The notes under the pieces were generated by a model. The model was not told the DNA's origin and made no database searches. It saw nothing but the letters and a program-made list of their open reading frames with translations. Shown here one piece after another: positions 1 through 11,969 of a DNA stretch of 64,000 nucleotides (within the stretch, counting starts at the first letter, position 1; the number at the start of each line of letters is the position of its first letter). The stretch is from contig OZ026622.1 of NCBI GenBank assembly GCA_964020975.1, positions 88,211,687 through 88,275,686 on the forward strand, given 5' to 3'. The DNA is from Hermodice carunculata. Lineage: Eukaryota; Annelida; Polychaeta; Eunicida; Amphinomidae. The translations under genes were made by a program, and so were the position numbers.

Positions 1-244
1 CATTTCTTTTTTGTTCTCTGATCGGAGAGGAATAAAATCCGAACCAAATTTTGTGTGTTTTTTTTGATTAAATGTTGTTTTGCAAAGGTAATTCTTTCTC
101 CTCTGGTCCGATTTGTATCGACAAGCAGGGATTATAAATAATACACTGTTCACTAGATTACTCATTTCATTTTTCTTTTAAATTTTAAAATTCCGAAGTT
201 TCAAACAATCGTCCTTCATTGCAATGGCATTCGGTCTGAGCGCT

Positions 245-399
245 ATTTTTTCTCATTAATTGCACAACGTTTTAGGCGTGTAATAATGGATTATTACTTC
301 GTTCAACGGAATACTAATGCGCTTAGGGTTAGTTTTTTTTCTCATTAACTGCACAACGTTTTTGGTGTGCAATAATGGACCTTTACTTCGTTCAAGTGG
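245..399. repeat. Two-copy tandem duplication, about 88-bp period
   Basis: Two related blocks, 245-310 and 333-399, share the core TCTCATTAA.TGCACAACGTTTT followed by GTG.AATAATGGA and TTACTTCGTTCAA. They differ by a few substitutions. No ORF is associated. Confidence 0.75.
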
Positions 400-2510
400 C
401 TACAAATGACAATTGTGTTTTCTGAACCTTTTGAGTAATGGACAATTTTGCTTATACCTTTTTTATAAGGGACATTTCATTACTTTGCTTCCACCTGTGT
501 GAATTTCTCCTGGATAACTGCATATGCACACACAAGGTTTTGTGTCATAAAGTTGTCAAAATTACTTGTTTCCAGACGTTGTTTTTGCAGGTTGTTCTGA
601 AAATTATCCAAAGCATAAAATATCCCAATTTTTATTTCGCTTCCCCCTTGATAATAATATAGGTGAAAATAACATAACATAAACTCTATAGACATTGAAA
701 TAGAATGTTTGTATATTTAATTGCAGATGAGGACTTTCGGCAAAAGATATGTATATGTGTAAAACAGTCAATTCCCTAATACTTTGTACAGTTCAAAATG
801 TTGTAATTTGGAAATTTTTTGGTCACAAGACATGCAGAGATAGGAGCGCCTTTTCAGCGCATGCGTGTCAAGCCCTAGACACTCGTATAATTCTATACAT
901 TATATAACGTTGATGAATGTCTTACTCTGTTGTTTAACATAGTTATAGTTTTCGTGTATTTTGTAGTTTTCTTGATGATGTTTTTAAGTCACTTTGGGTA
1001 TTTATTAAATTTGGTGATCTTTGCTGCGACGCCGGCTACGTTCTGGTTATTTACGGTCTTGGAAAATGGCTAACATGTCAAAAGATGTCTTTTTGTGCAG
1101 TAGAAACAGCAACAATTAAACTGTATATGTTCATGGCCATGGTAAATGAAACGTCACGTTAGAAAGCTTTGCTATTGGAAGGTCGTGCTGATATTAAAGA
1201 AGAAAAAGCTTGAATGAGCTGTTCAAAGTTCATTCAATTTATTTACTGTGTACAAGTGCTCTAATAGTTTTGAAAAGTAGAAAAGAAAGGTCAAAAGCAA
1301 CATTCGTTTTCAATTTCCCTCGTACAATTTTGAGCAATATTTCCGAAAGAGTAATGCATCTTTTTAGTTTCTGTAACCTTGCCAATAAAATCGACAGGGC
1401 GACAATACTAATATACAGCCATAAGTATTATATTACGTTAAACGCCAGATATTTATCGCCAAACCGGACAATTCTTGAATCTGAATAATATGAGCAGTTG
1501 AAATGTAATTTTAAAAACCTGTTGCAAATCATAACGGTCATTTACAGGCAACCGCCATGTAAGTTATCGCGGATTTTGTTAATTAGTTAATACTGGAACG
1601 TGTATGGACTCATCAGCAGTGTCATTGACATGAACAAAAATACACTAGCGGTGATCTGTGCGGATTTGTTTATATCGTCACACTTCCTCTGTGGTGTTTA
1701 TACTTCAGCATACAAAAGAGTGAAGTATATACCTGTGACCAGGGATTGTCGAGGATCCACACTGCAAGAAAAGGTTTAGGTGCATGGCCAATGGTCGCTG
1801 TAGTGAGGAACCGGAAATGCTCACGACAGATACATGGATACACGTCCAAGTATCATCCTCTGAAACATGTTGTGATAGTGTCCTGCTGAAGACCTGTTGC
1901 CATCTTTCAGGCTGATATAACCATAACCATGGAGATGGCATAATTCTATTGGAAATGCAAACATAGTGCCGCCAGTAAGCAGAATGACTTGTCCGGGGAT
2001 TAATGGCACCAAAACAAGTCTTGCGCTGGTTCCCCGCTGATGACCCGATTTTATAAAGGCGAATAATGCCTGAAACTTTCTTCTAAATTTCAAATTTGAT
2101 GAATATGATTTGTTCCTTTTATAAATTAATTTGGTATTATGATTTATAACAATGCAGTTTTTCAGTGAATGGTACGGAATAGGACTTTGCTCTTAGAATA
2201 TCGGATGTGATAGTGTTCAAACGGTACACGGGCTTACAGAATTAGGTTTGTTAAGTTTCTCTTTGTATTAAATAAGCCAATATGTGAAAATTGCCGAGTC
2301 AGCAGAAAAATGAAACAAGGATTTGACCTTGACCTTTGACCTCAAGGCTATGTATTAGTATATGAGAAACTCCAGACCCATAGATTATTTGTACCAAATT
2401 AGGAGGCAATGGGTCAAGAGGGGACAGAAATGTAGGTAAAAATAAGATATGGGGCGGCAGTAGACGACATGCATCTTGCCGACATAACCTGAACAACGTT
2501 TTTGGCAAAT
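400..2510. other. No recognised feature
   Basis: AT-rich DNA. The short ORFs here have no recognisable domain. At 2318-2345 there is a run of TGACCT half-sites (TGACCTTGACCTTTGACCT), the same motif that recurs in the repeat elements at 13.4 and 41.7 kb. Confidence 0.5.
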
Positions 2511-2516
2511 ATAAAA

Positions 2517-2678
2517 ACAGCGATAAAGATAGAGTTCGAGATAATGTTAAAAAGAAAAGGATAAGAATAAGAAAAAAAAGACGAAAAAGAAAAAAAGAGG
2601 GACATGAGAATGAAAATAAAAAAGAAAGTGAAAGTCAAAGTGAAAATAAAAATATAAATAAAAAATGAAATAAAGATA
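2517..2678 (+). repeat. Strand-asymmetric purine (A/G) tract
   Basis: About 160 bp in which the plus strand is almost entirely A and G, with few pyrimidines. It is low complexity. Serine/phenylalanine-rich reading frames on the opposite strand are by-products. Confidence 0.7.
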
Positions 2679-2679
2679 A

Positions 2680-3360
2680 CTATTTTCATTGTTGTTATAC
2701 AGGTAATCGTATTTTCGAAACAGGCAGTGACACTAAGGGACAAGAAGAGCTTAGAACTTGGCCAATGGATTTCTGCTGTTGGTTACATGGAAGTGTTGCA
2801 GGACGTGTGGCATTTTGATATAAGTATATAGCATCCATATATGTATTACGCGTAGCTGTTTAGAAAAACCTACATGCTTTTTCCCACTCTGAAATTTTAA
2901 GCTAATCCTGCCAAAGTACGTGGGCTGATCGTCCTTGCCCATACATAAGAGATGTTAATGGACTGTGAATGGAGGAGCACTGAATCACTTTGCCTGCTAC
3001 AGATATACATTTGATTTTAGTTTGTACAAACACTGTACAACTTCCACCAGCCTACACTGATGGAAATTGTCGTATTGCCTTCCATAAAACCTCGAAATTA
3101 TTTCTTTTCTCAAACATGTTCAAAATGCAATCACTGCCTTCTGCTATTCAACGTCAGCATTATTATACAAACAGGAGTAACGGTGCCACATCTGCCTTGT
3201 CGTTCTAAACCCCGGCCCCCCTCCCCCGAAAAATTCCAATTCAATCTCGATGTCTAAACCTACATACAAATTCATATATTATCACGATCGATTTAAAAAC
3301 CTGACTACAAAGTAAGACCCATGCAGTCAAAATTGAAAAATGAAGAGACATCACGTGATC
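2680..3360. other. No recognised feature
   Basis: Unique-looking AT-rich sequence with no supported gene. Confidence 0.45.
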
Positions 3361-3361
3361 G

Positions 3362-3543
3362 TACACACGTGAGTGGTGAATAAACTCTATGCAGCCGGCT
3401 GTGCACCATTCCGTGACTGTCCACATGTGAAAGATGAATAACGCGTGTGTGCAGCCGGTTGTGCAATATGCCGTAATGACTGTACACTTGTGCGTGATGA
3501 AAAAACTGTGTGTCGTCGGCTGTGCACCGTGCCATAATGACTC
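3362..3543. repeat. Three-copy tandem repeat, about 61-bp unit
   Basis: Units start near 3362, 3420 and 3483. Each has an ACA(C/T).TGTG start, then GATGAATAA or a close variant, then a GCCGG.TGTGCA segment, and ends near GACTGT or GACTCA. They have diverged by roughly a quarter of their positions. Confidence 0.75.
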
Positions 3544-3544
3544 A

Positions 3545-4965
3545 TAGTTGAAATTAAATTTCAATCTGCTAGATTATAGTATATATTGCTAAATCTACAC
3601 GTACGTTTTATCAGGACATTCATGACTGTATCCAATGTGCACGCCTGAGTTACACCTTCGCTTTTCCATAGATTGAACTTTCTGTTTGTTTCAATTAAAT
3701 CGAGTTTTGTATATATTGTATATATTATGGGTAGAGGCTCCAAAACATGTTCTGAGTAGTTACCCGCTGAAGACCCTTTGATTTATTTGGGCTAATTCAG
3801 GCTATGTCAAAATTTTACAGAGGAACGTGCGCAATATTGACAATAGTACTCCCATATGTATATATGTCAGACATTCACAGGTTAGCTTGTGGAGAGCAAA
3901 GAATTCGGACTGTGGAATGGGGTTCTGGACAAAAAGACACAAATACAATTATCTTTTTATGGGTCCCCCCTCCCCCCGAGGTGAGACCCATTCTGTTTTA
4001 GGGTTGTCCGTCCCCTTCAGTCTACCAGTCATTTGTCAACATAATGTCTCAAAGTTTTCCGGCCAAATTAAACCCAAATTTACCCCATTTGTGCCTTGAC
4101 ACCATTTCTTGACTTGATAACGTGTTGGTGACCCTGACTTCCATTTCAAGGTCATAGGACCCAGGTATGTGCAAAGATGGACCCATCTGTCAACGTTTTG
4201 CATTGAAGTGCAAAAATGAATTTCCTACCGATACTGCTAAAGGATAGCTGGCATGTGTTTCTATTTGCTCTTGGGTTGTATGTCTCATTTGCTGACTAGG
4301 CTACTCTGAACCAGAGATAACTCACCTGCTGGCACAGTGGATGTGCGGTAAGATGAAACGGTGACGGTGAAAGTTGTGAGACAACCACGAAAGGTACAGA
4401 AAGTTTATAAAATCAATAATGTTCTCATTGATGTAAACGTATTTCAAAAGCTAAGATCCTGCGTTTCGGCTGCCGGAGAATGTACAAATGATCTGACCGT
4501 TATAAACAAGCAACTGCACAGATTCTAAATATTCACACAATTAAGGATATATTAGAACACATTTAAGAGCTGGGATTCACTGTCAAGCAATAAACATGAA
4601 ACTGGACTCCTGGTTTAAGGAAATAAAGTTATAATTCATTTGTTATTGTACATGTAAAATGCATGTTTACTACCTTTTTTTTCTGTGATTGAGGGTGAAT
4701 TTTCGTTCTCTAGGGTGAAATTGAAAAGTAGTAAGTCACTGTGGATCACATTGTTACAACTAAAGTGTGACACACCTGCATCAGTCACGAAGTGCATTTG
4801 CATATAGACAAAAGTCATATGTGTGCAAATGATGTTTGATTATTCGTCACACGTGACGTGGAATAACTACAACGAACGTGGCACACCAGCTCGACCTTGA
4901 AAGTAGACCTAGTGCATATTTTGTGCGATGAATACCCAATAAAAAATCGAATAAATATCTCCTTG
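3545..4965. other. No recognised feature
   Basis: Holds a C-rich stretch at 3964-3978 (CCCCCCTCCCCCCGAGG). No gene, RNA or mobile-element signature was seen. Confidence 0.45.
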
Positions 4966-4968
4966 CGC

Positions 4969-5103
4969 GGCTGGAGAGTTAGCTAGCATTTGTCTCTCAC
5001 ATCTTCTTTCACTCGCGATCGCTGTTAGTGATGAAAATCAGTTGTGGTTTTCCCCGATAACAGCGATCCCCCGTGAGAGAAAAGCGATAACTCACTCTCA
5101 GCC
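4969..5103. repeat. Palindromic MITE-like element
   Basis: The left arm (GGCTGGAGAGTTAGCTAGC..., 4969 onward) is matched by the reverse complement of the right arm ending at 5103 (GGCTGAGAGTGAGTTATCGC). The inner segments TCTCTCAC and GATCGCTGTTA are also mirrored. The arms are about 55 bp around a short centre. No ORF and no clear target duplication were found. Confidence 0.65.
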
Positions 5104-6449
5104 ATGTAAAATTTCTCTGTTTATGCAATCAGGACTTGGCAGTTGACTGTGCGCTAAAACTTCAAAATAGCAGTATCATGTCCGCTTACATTGTAGCCTG
5201 CTATTGGATAGGTGCACACTTCACATCAGTTGTGTCTGGTATTACCAAGGGAATCCAATATATCGATACTTACATCAGTGGGGGGTCATGTGATTAGATT
5301 TTTTTACTGGTGCATTTGTGTACCTTACCTCCATGATTGTTCCCCGCCAAACATGTCTCAAAAAATACAAAAAGTTATCAAATGATTTAAAATATTTCTA
5401 GAGTAGAAGTGCCTTTCTAAAACTCACAATTGATAAAAATTTTTCTATCCAAAATCATGATGGGACTTAATCTCAGATGCTCTGCTCCTGTGATATTAAC
5501 ATCCAATAGACACAGCAAAAGAATTCAGTACTCAGTCAAATGCTGTGGATCAGTTGACCAGACCTTGAGAGGTTACTGGTCCAAGACCTATACGCTTCAC
5601 AAAAGTGACCCTCTCAAACAGAACCATTATGAGTAAATCGGGTAGGGTCAGTTGCGTCTGACGTTTGCTCACTGGTGAAACATACCTTTACGCTGCTCTT
5701 TGTCAACGGTTTCTTTCCAGTGATTGTACCCATTTATGATGGTAATATACATGGGGATGAATGACATCACAAGAAGTAATTGTGTGCGCAACAACTGCGG
5801 ACGCACGTGCTATCCTTTAATCATTTCGCAGCAGCAAAGAAAGGAGAAAAATCACCATCATCAACAACAACAAAAACAAAAAAAGCTTGATTGGAGATGT
5901 GTTGAAATTATTCTTTACAGCACCTTTACATGACCAGTGTTTTTTAAATCTTGCAATAAAAAATTTTGCACTTTGTTTGTTTGTTTGTTATTTTAGGGGC
6001 ATCTTCCAAATCCAGGCGAATATTCTCATCACAAGAAATGCCTAAGAGTGCCACCATAGGTCTATAAACCTCGCCAGTGGTCCGTCATTATGTTACAATA
6101 AAATAATAGAAAGTAATTCCAAAGCTTTTGCCGGGCAGCAACATCAAGGCAAATGTGATCTTACGCCCGACTTTCTTGGTTAATACCTTCACCGGTTATC
6201 CTACTATTGACATCATATTGACCCGGCACTAGTCGTATTTAGTTGGATCAGTTACTCGGCTGTTCTCACGCTGCCCGTTGAGCTGTGTAGATGATTACAT
6301 CCGATCACGATGAGCCTTGGGACGGTGCCAGGGTATCTTTAATCACACTAAAAAATACCCGGACAGGAGTGAACTGTGTGCACATTGGTCAAAAACAGAG
6401 CAATGGTTACGTTTGGATTCACACTATCAACTGCATTTGAACTGGGTAA
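5104..6449. other. No recognised feature
   Basis: AT-rich sequence without a recognised gene. A short TTTG run lies near 5974-5990. Confidence 0.45.
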
Positions 6450-6572
6450 TGCATTTTTGTTCACATTTATCACGCCTTGTTCTGGAAACACAGAGCCATG
6501 ATTCACTAATGAACTTTTGTTCAAGGTTATCACACTTTGTTCGGGAAATAGTGAATTGTGATCGGCAAAAAT
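6450..6572. repeat. Two-copy tandem repeat, about 60-bp unit
   Basis: Two units (6451-6510 and 6511-6572) share TTTTGTTCA..TTATCAC and CTTTGTTC.GGAAA and end near TGATTCAC/GTGATCGG. They adjoin the 3' side of the LINE fragment at 6535-6950, and the LINE reading frame runs into them. Confidence 0.6.
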
Positions 6573-6950
6573 ACGCACTTTACCGGTTAGGTGATCCGCC
6601 ATATCATTGATAAACGCCTCAATCATAAAGGATGACGAACACAACCTTCTGTGTACACCAGAATCATTTACCTCACCACGAGACTCTCCGTCAAGAACAA
6701 CCCTTTGTTTAACGATAACTCACGACTGATCCAAGACAGGTGAGGATCACCTGTTCCATGGTGATTTAATGTTAAAAGGAAAATTGTATTCTAAACTCTG
6801 TCCAATGCCTTGGGTACATCTATAAAAAACATATGTACAGCTTTACCTTTGTCCAAGACTGATCTCACCGTGTGTGCACTATCTTTTAATCAATTGACCC
6901 ACGCAGTGAGCATATCATAGGACATTAAAACCCAGTCTATTTACATAGAT
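6535..6950 (-). mobile_element. LINE reverse transcriptase fragment (degraded)
   Basis: Reading the minus strand from about 6905, the translation shows LDKGKAVHMFFIDVPKALDRV, a form of the RT finger motif normally ending FLDFSKAFDRV. It is followed, after frame changes, by QRVVLDGESRGEV and then FINDMADHLTGKVRIFADH. The last matches the RT palm motif ending F(A)DD, with the second catalytic Asp changed to His. It is a small piece of a CR1- or jockey-like ORF2 with at least two frameshifts. The endonuclease and the C-terminal domain are absent. It cannot be active. Confidence 0.7.
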
Positions 6951-7416
6951 TTTTAAGTAAAAACAAGAAAAAATAATCAGAAAAGAGAGAAGTATGCCGC
7001 GTATCCATTCATCAAAGAGGAGTGCATAGGCCTGTTTCCCACCTGCGTGAACGTAAATTAAATAAGACGATTGACAACAAATAGGACTGATGCAAAGAAA
7101 AACGCTACAATGACAATGACAAATAGAGTAGCAAGCCACACGACTGGAAAAATAACACAACACGGTACGTGTTCACAGACAGAGAGACGGTTGTCGAAGT
7201 CGGCCCTCTGATTATGTAACCGTGTACTTGCATACAACATTAAATCTCATATATAAACAGGTGTCAAATCTAGCAGTTTCAATAATGTATCTATGAACAG
7301 CTTTAAAAATATCTTCATTGTCTTTGAAAGTACAGTTTTTAAGACCAAAAAAGTGTTTCGACCGTAAAAGATGCGAGAGGCAGGACTTTCAACTTCGTGA
7401 ATTTTATATTTCATGC

Positions 7417-7975
7417 TACAATGTCGCTAATTAGTTGTAATGATATTTGGAACAGTGGCGGTGATGAACACGGGGAACTTTCACACAGTTTAAAAGAGAA
7501 ATTATTAAAAGAGATATTTATACTTCAATGGCAGTGTGACTTCCTTAAACAAGCCTATCCAGATAAAAAGTTGAGAACCTATTCGAAATTTAAATCAGAT
7601 TTCAAACTAGAAAAGTACCTAATTGTATTAAAGAATTTGAACGAAAGGAAAAACTTGACCAGATTACGAATAAGCGCACACAATTTGAACATTGAAAAAG
7701 GTAGACATAGAAGGCCAGTTAAAGTTCCCATTGATGAGAGAATTTGTGATTCGTGTTTGGAAGTCGAAGATGCAATTCATTACGTTGTAAATTGCCAAAA
7801 GTTTAGAGAAGCGAGAAATAGATTATTTGATACTCTGAGCAAATTTATCGTAGATTTTGACCATTTATCGTCCGAAAACAAATTCATGAAACTTATGAAA
7901 TGTGACGAAATTGAAATTATATGGCAATTTACAGAATATATCTTGGAAACGGTGAAAATTAGGGGTACACTATAG
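7417..7975 (+). CDS. C-terminal fragment of LINE ORF2 (zinc-knuckle tail)
   Basis: The frame is open to a stop at 7975. It happens to extend upstream into host sequence to a GTG at 7397, so the start is not genuine. The visible part contains KLRTYSKFKSDFKLEKYL, LTRLRISAHNLNIEKGR and a zinc-binding-like segment CDSCLEVEDAIHYVVNC (CX2C...H...C). These are the landmarks of the region after the RT in many non-LTR retrotransposons, thought to contact nucleic acid. About 185 residues are uninterrupted, so the fragment is comparatively young. With neither RT nor endonuclease it cannot act alone. Confidence 0.8.
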
Positions 7976-8160
7976 TACTCTAAAGTCATTTAAAACCTAC
8001 AATACTTTTTTTGGGGGGGGGGCGGGGGAGCTGCCCCTAAGGCATACGTATCATACAGGTTGTAATGTACTGTGTTGTATTGTACTGTTGTGGTATGGTG
8101 TATTGAGTTACAGATTACCATTTATTGTATTTATGGTGCAGTAATAAAGTCATTCATTCA
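7417..8160 (+). mobile_element. 5'-truncated LINE tail inserted in the CR1-like LINE
   Basis: The insertion is bounded by the direct repeat TTCATGC (7410-7416 and 8161-8167). The sister sequence near 61.47 kb reads straight through a single TTCATGC, which makes that copy a natural empty site. The insert holds the last part of a LINE ORF2, a 3' UTR with a G-rich tract at 8013-8028, and a short (CATT)n tail after AATAAAG. Such microsatellite-like tails are usual for CR1/L2-group LINEs. It lies in the opposite orientation to its host element. The truncation leaves no RT or endonuclease. Confidence 0.9.
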
Positions 8161-9699
8161 TTCATGCACTCACAAAAATAATGAAAGTCATCCTCGTTCG
8201 CCGTACCACAGGCGCCCCCTGGAGAGTCTACAACACCGTCATTAAATATATCTGACCGAAGTATACCACATTTTATTCTCACGCATGCGTGAAGGACTGT
8301 CACTCCCCTGTCCCCCAGATAATATAATTTATTATATTTCTTTGTTTTCTTACTGATCCTGGATTTGAACTCCTCAACATTTTCAGAATTTCGTACATGA
8401 ACGGGTTAGCAGTTCTAAAGTTTGACTGTGGACGGGAAGAAGGATACTCGAAGAAGTTGGTTCGAATGCGTGCTGAAGAAAGATTTCGATTTGATCGTAC
8501 TTCATTACAATTTCTATCATGAACATAGTTCGGGAGTAGATTTTGTAAATAAAAGGGAGCCAATCCACTCACAATTTTGTAAAATAAAGTTAATTGACTT
8601 TTGGTTTGACGTTCCGATGTTTGTAAAACTACTTTTTCATAAATCAGTTGGTACTTGGTACCTCTAGTTGCACCTGTTATAACTTGTGCTGCTGCTAGCT
8701 GCACATTCTATAAACGTTCAGATCTCGATGATGTACATCCATCCCAGACAGCGGATGGGGCGAATGAAAGAGAGATACAAGATGACTGGGGATTTTCTAC
8801 TGAGACGAATTTGTAAAAGTTTCAAAATATTAACATTTTGATGTGTTTATGAAGAGGATACACCCGAAGTTCAAGGGATTCCAGATAAATCACGAGAACA
8901 AGGGTTGTATCCTTTTTATACCATGCCTTCTTTGTTTTCATGAATATAAAGGCATTTTAAAATGTATTTACCAAAGCAAATCAGTCCTGTGTTGAAATTT
9001 AGCCATAGAAATTTAAAGCAGGGATATATGTGTAAGCAGGTGACATATATATCCCTTGAGAAAACACAGGAGGCATGGTATAATAATTTCGTTTATATGA
9101 GTGGGCCATGTCAAATCTGACCGCAGTGTAAGTCCAAGATGTTCGTTTTCAGTTTCATTTTGCAAGGTTTGATCCATGAATACAAGACCTGGGTGTGTTC
9201 CAGATATTACATTCCTCGATATAATAACAGATCTATTGTTTGATGGATTGAATAAATACAACCAGCCATGGTTGAGCCCAGATTTTTATTTCCCGCAGAT
9301 CAGAATTACGAGAAGCCACAGCTGCAGCAGGTTCATTTACAGTTATGAATAAAGTGGAATGGGCTGCAAATAATCTTTTGGGTGATAGTACTACATTTGC
9401 TATACCATTTATGAAAATTAAGGACAACAAACGGGACAAAACAGACCTCTGGGGGAAACCTGATTCGACTCTGCCGCACAAAGAAGTGCCACGCTGGATA
9501 ACCACTCTTTGAAGACCGTTACTCAGGTAATCGTTAATCCACATTAATAATGGTCCAGTGATCCTAGCCTTTTCCAGTTTATGGAACAGCCCAGGATGAT
9601 ACACTCTGTCAAAAGCCTGAGAGATGTCGCAGAATACTATTCTGACCTCTTTTTTTTTTGCAAATCAACAGCCTGACAAAAATGGTGGTATAATAATAA

Positions 9700-11935
9700 T
9701 TTTATTAAAACCTCCAATTTCGAGGAAAAACATACAAATTACATCGAGATAAACACAATGAGACTGTACAAGTAAAATATACAGAAGTCATGACAGAATA
9801 AAACAGGGTATACCGAAAAACTAAAAATCTTTCGTTAGCAATAATACCAGTGTATGTTCTTCTCCATAAGGTTTAATAAAATTTTCATGGTGCAATAAAA
9901 ATCTTAAAAAGTCGAAAGTATGGCAAGTTCCCTCATTAACGACTCGACAGGCTTTACATTTAGAGCCTTCACTAAGCACGTATGGTTATGTTGCAAGGAT
10001 AACAGGATTTTGTTTATTTATTTATTACCGAAGCTACCCGTTTACAGCGGGGGCGCCTGTGGGCAGGGCAGAATCCGCGGCGCGTCAGATAAAAACACTA
10101 CATACAATGCAGCAATGCAGTAAAAAATATCTACAGTTATTACAAGGTTACTTACAATATTTTCGCTATCTAAAATAGGCAGGTGTCTGCGAGAGACTCA
10201 CGTCGACATTCCCACGCTTCCATCAAATACTGCTTAGAAATCATATCAAAGACTTTATCCGGGGTTTCATCAAAATCGTAAGCATGTTCTCCAAGAAATA
10301 AGCATAGTTTACTTAAACTGGATGAACTACAAAATCTGTGGCACACAAGTACTCCTAATGATCTTAGTGTGCATTCCAACAGGTTATAATACTTGTTTCG
10401 GATATGATTAAGGGAAGGACAAAGAAACAGTTAAATGAATTAAATCTTCAGTAGTACCTTTACATAAATCACATTTGGTATCAGTAGTCACTTTCCATTG
10501 ACACAAAACCTCCTTTAGGCCCAAACACCATGTACGCGCTTTAAACTTTAATCTAATGCCATTAAAATTCTTTGAACCAAGCATGTATTTTTCTCCAAAC
10601 GTGGGTCTTTTTATCGATCGATACCAGTACAGAGATGCAAATTCGTCAATATTTTGGAAAAACGAAAGAAAGTAACTGTAAATTTAGCTTCATAAACGGT
10701 TGGAGCCAACTGTCATTTGCCCCTTTAAGAGCCCTGTCCAACCCAACATTTTTTTAGCACATTGTGCATCTCGGGGAGACATGGCCCAACATTATGTATT
10801 CCTTTTGAATATTCTTCATTTAAAGCCACGAATATCTGCTTAAATAAACGCGTGTCTGGTAAGTCATACTTCATTCTATGAAAGTACTTTATGCGGAAAC
10901 GATCCAAAACTAGATTTATAGGGAGCCAACCGAGGTCTCCTAGAACTGCTGTCATTGCCGGGGTGCATCTGATTTTCATTACAGCCCTTGCTATCGAGTA
11001 TTGGATCGACTTTAAAGTAGATACACTCTCTTTGGTGTTGTTAAGCCAGACGGCACTTCCATGTGATATAGAAGGAAGTATAACATCTTTCCACATGGTA
11101 TTACCAAAATTTACAGAGACTGTGCAAAGACAATGCCCAAGTACTTATAAGTAGTACATTCTAAGATGAACATGTTATCCAGCTTCCACCTTTTTCCATG
11201 ATTAACCCGCTTACCTATAATCATAACTTTGGACTTATCTTCATTAAAAGACATGTTCCATTTAGATGCAAATCCATCTGCTACATTTAACATCTTTTGA
11301 AGGGTTTCCTTGCTGTCGTCAAGGAGGCAAACATCATCAGCATGAAGAAGACTGGGAATTTTGCCCCTTCCAAATGGAATTCCGAGATTATGGCCATACA
11401 ACATGTCTTCCAAGTCCACATTACAATAGAGAAGAGAGTAGGGGATAATATACATCCCTGTCTAACTCCTTCGGTTACTTCAAACATTTCACTTTCTAAT
11501 GGCCCGAAAATAACTCTGTTTTCAACTTTATTATACAAACCCTTGATGAGGCGCCATGCCTTTCCTTGTATACCTTTCTTCCATAGATGAATAAACAGTA
11601 GATCCCCATTTACCGTATCAAATGCCTTGGAAATGTCTAGGTAAGCTAACCAAGTATTATGTTTTTGCATCTTTCTCAGAGAACAAAGACCCTTCAAAGT
11701 AAAAAGTTGATCCTCCAGTCGGCGTCCTTTACGTAGTGTCACCAGGTGTTAAACCGGACTTACAGTCGAAAATCGCCTGTTTGTCACGGAAGAAGCTAAA
11801 AAACTTGTTTGAAAATGACTCATTCAAAGACTTTGGCCACACAGCTTAAAAGGGAGACAGGTGTGTAATTGCTTCAGGTCATTCGGGGGTCCTTTTTTCA
11901 AAATTGGAACGACATAGGCCTTTTTACATGAATAT
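9700..11935 (-). mobile_element. LINE, 5'-truncated, RT and C-terminal domain
   Basis: Minus strand. VPILKKG near 11910 is the usual RT entry motif. At 11742-11455 come LEDQLFTLKGL, YLDISKAFDTV and GVRQGCILSPTLFS. In the next frame (11455-11111) are HADDVCLLDD, holding the catalytic Asp pair, and YKYLGI. At 11096-10725 the C-terminal region shows VILPSISHGSAVW and LGWLPINLVLDRFRIKYFHRM. A zinc-like CDLCKGTTEDLIH lies near 10480, and the tail frame reaches 10170. The 3' UTR runs to about 9700 and the end is (ATT)-rich. At least three frame changes occur. The exact clade is uncertain. It abuts the CR1-like LINE at 7058-9700 and may have inserted in or beside it. Confidence 0.85.
11287..11742 (-). 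pseudogene. Reverse transcriptase core of the 9.7-11.9 kb LINE
   Basis: The longest RT frame of this element. It holds the finger motif YLDISKAFDTV and the palm-entry motif GVRQGCILSPTLF, both near consensus. The frame is then lost. The catalytic motif HADDVCLLDD is read in the overlapping frame 11111-11455, so one indel separates motif 4 from motif 5. The product would be an RNA-dependent DNA polymerase used for target-primed reverse transcription. As it stands it is broken. Confidence 0.8.
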
Positions 11936-11969
11936 TGTTAATAGAATCCTTGAACACACACCTGAGTTG

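Larger units (their letters stand above)
7058..9700 (-). mobile_element. CR1-like LINE, 5'-truncated, interrupted by another LINE
   Basis: Minus strand, 5' to 3'. Near 9700-9650 lies YHHFCQAVDLQ followed by EVRIVFCDISQAFDRV (RT finger). Around 9480-9380 a decayed form of the RT core reads GFPQRSVLSRLLSLIFING, and the expected FADD is replaced by FAAH. HLGLTLRSDLTW follows near 9145. At 8704-8300 comes the C-terminal region VQLAAAQVITGA...LTLFYKIVSGLAP. A zinc-knuckle region (ACGTANEDDFHYFCEC) follows near 8200, and the last part of the C-terminal domain resumes below 7416. The 3' end is near 7058, where similarity with a sister copy at 61.07-61.77 kb stops. Several frameshifts and the lost catalytic residues make it dead. 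The sister copy lacks the 7417-8160 insertion. Confidence 0.85.
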
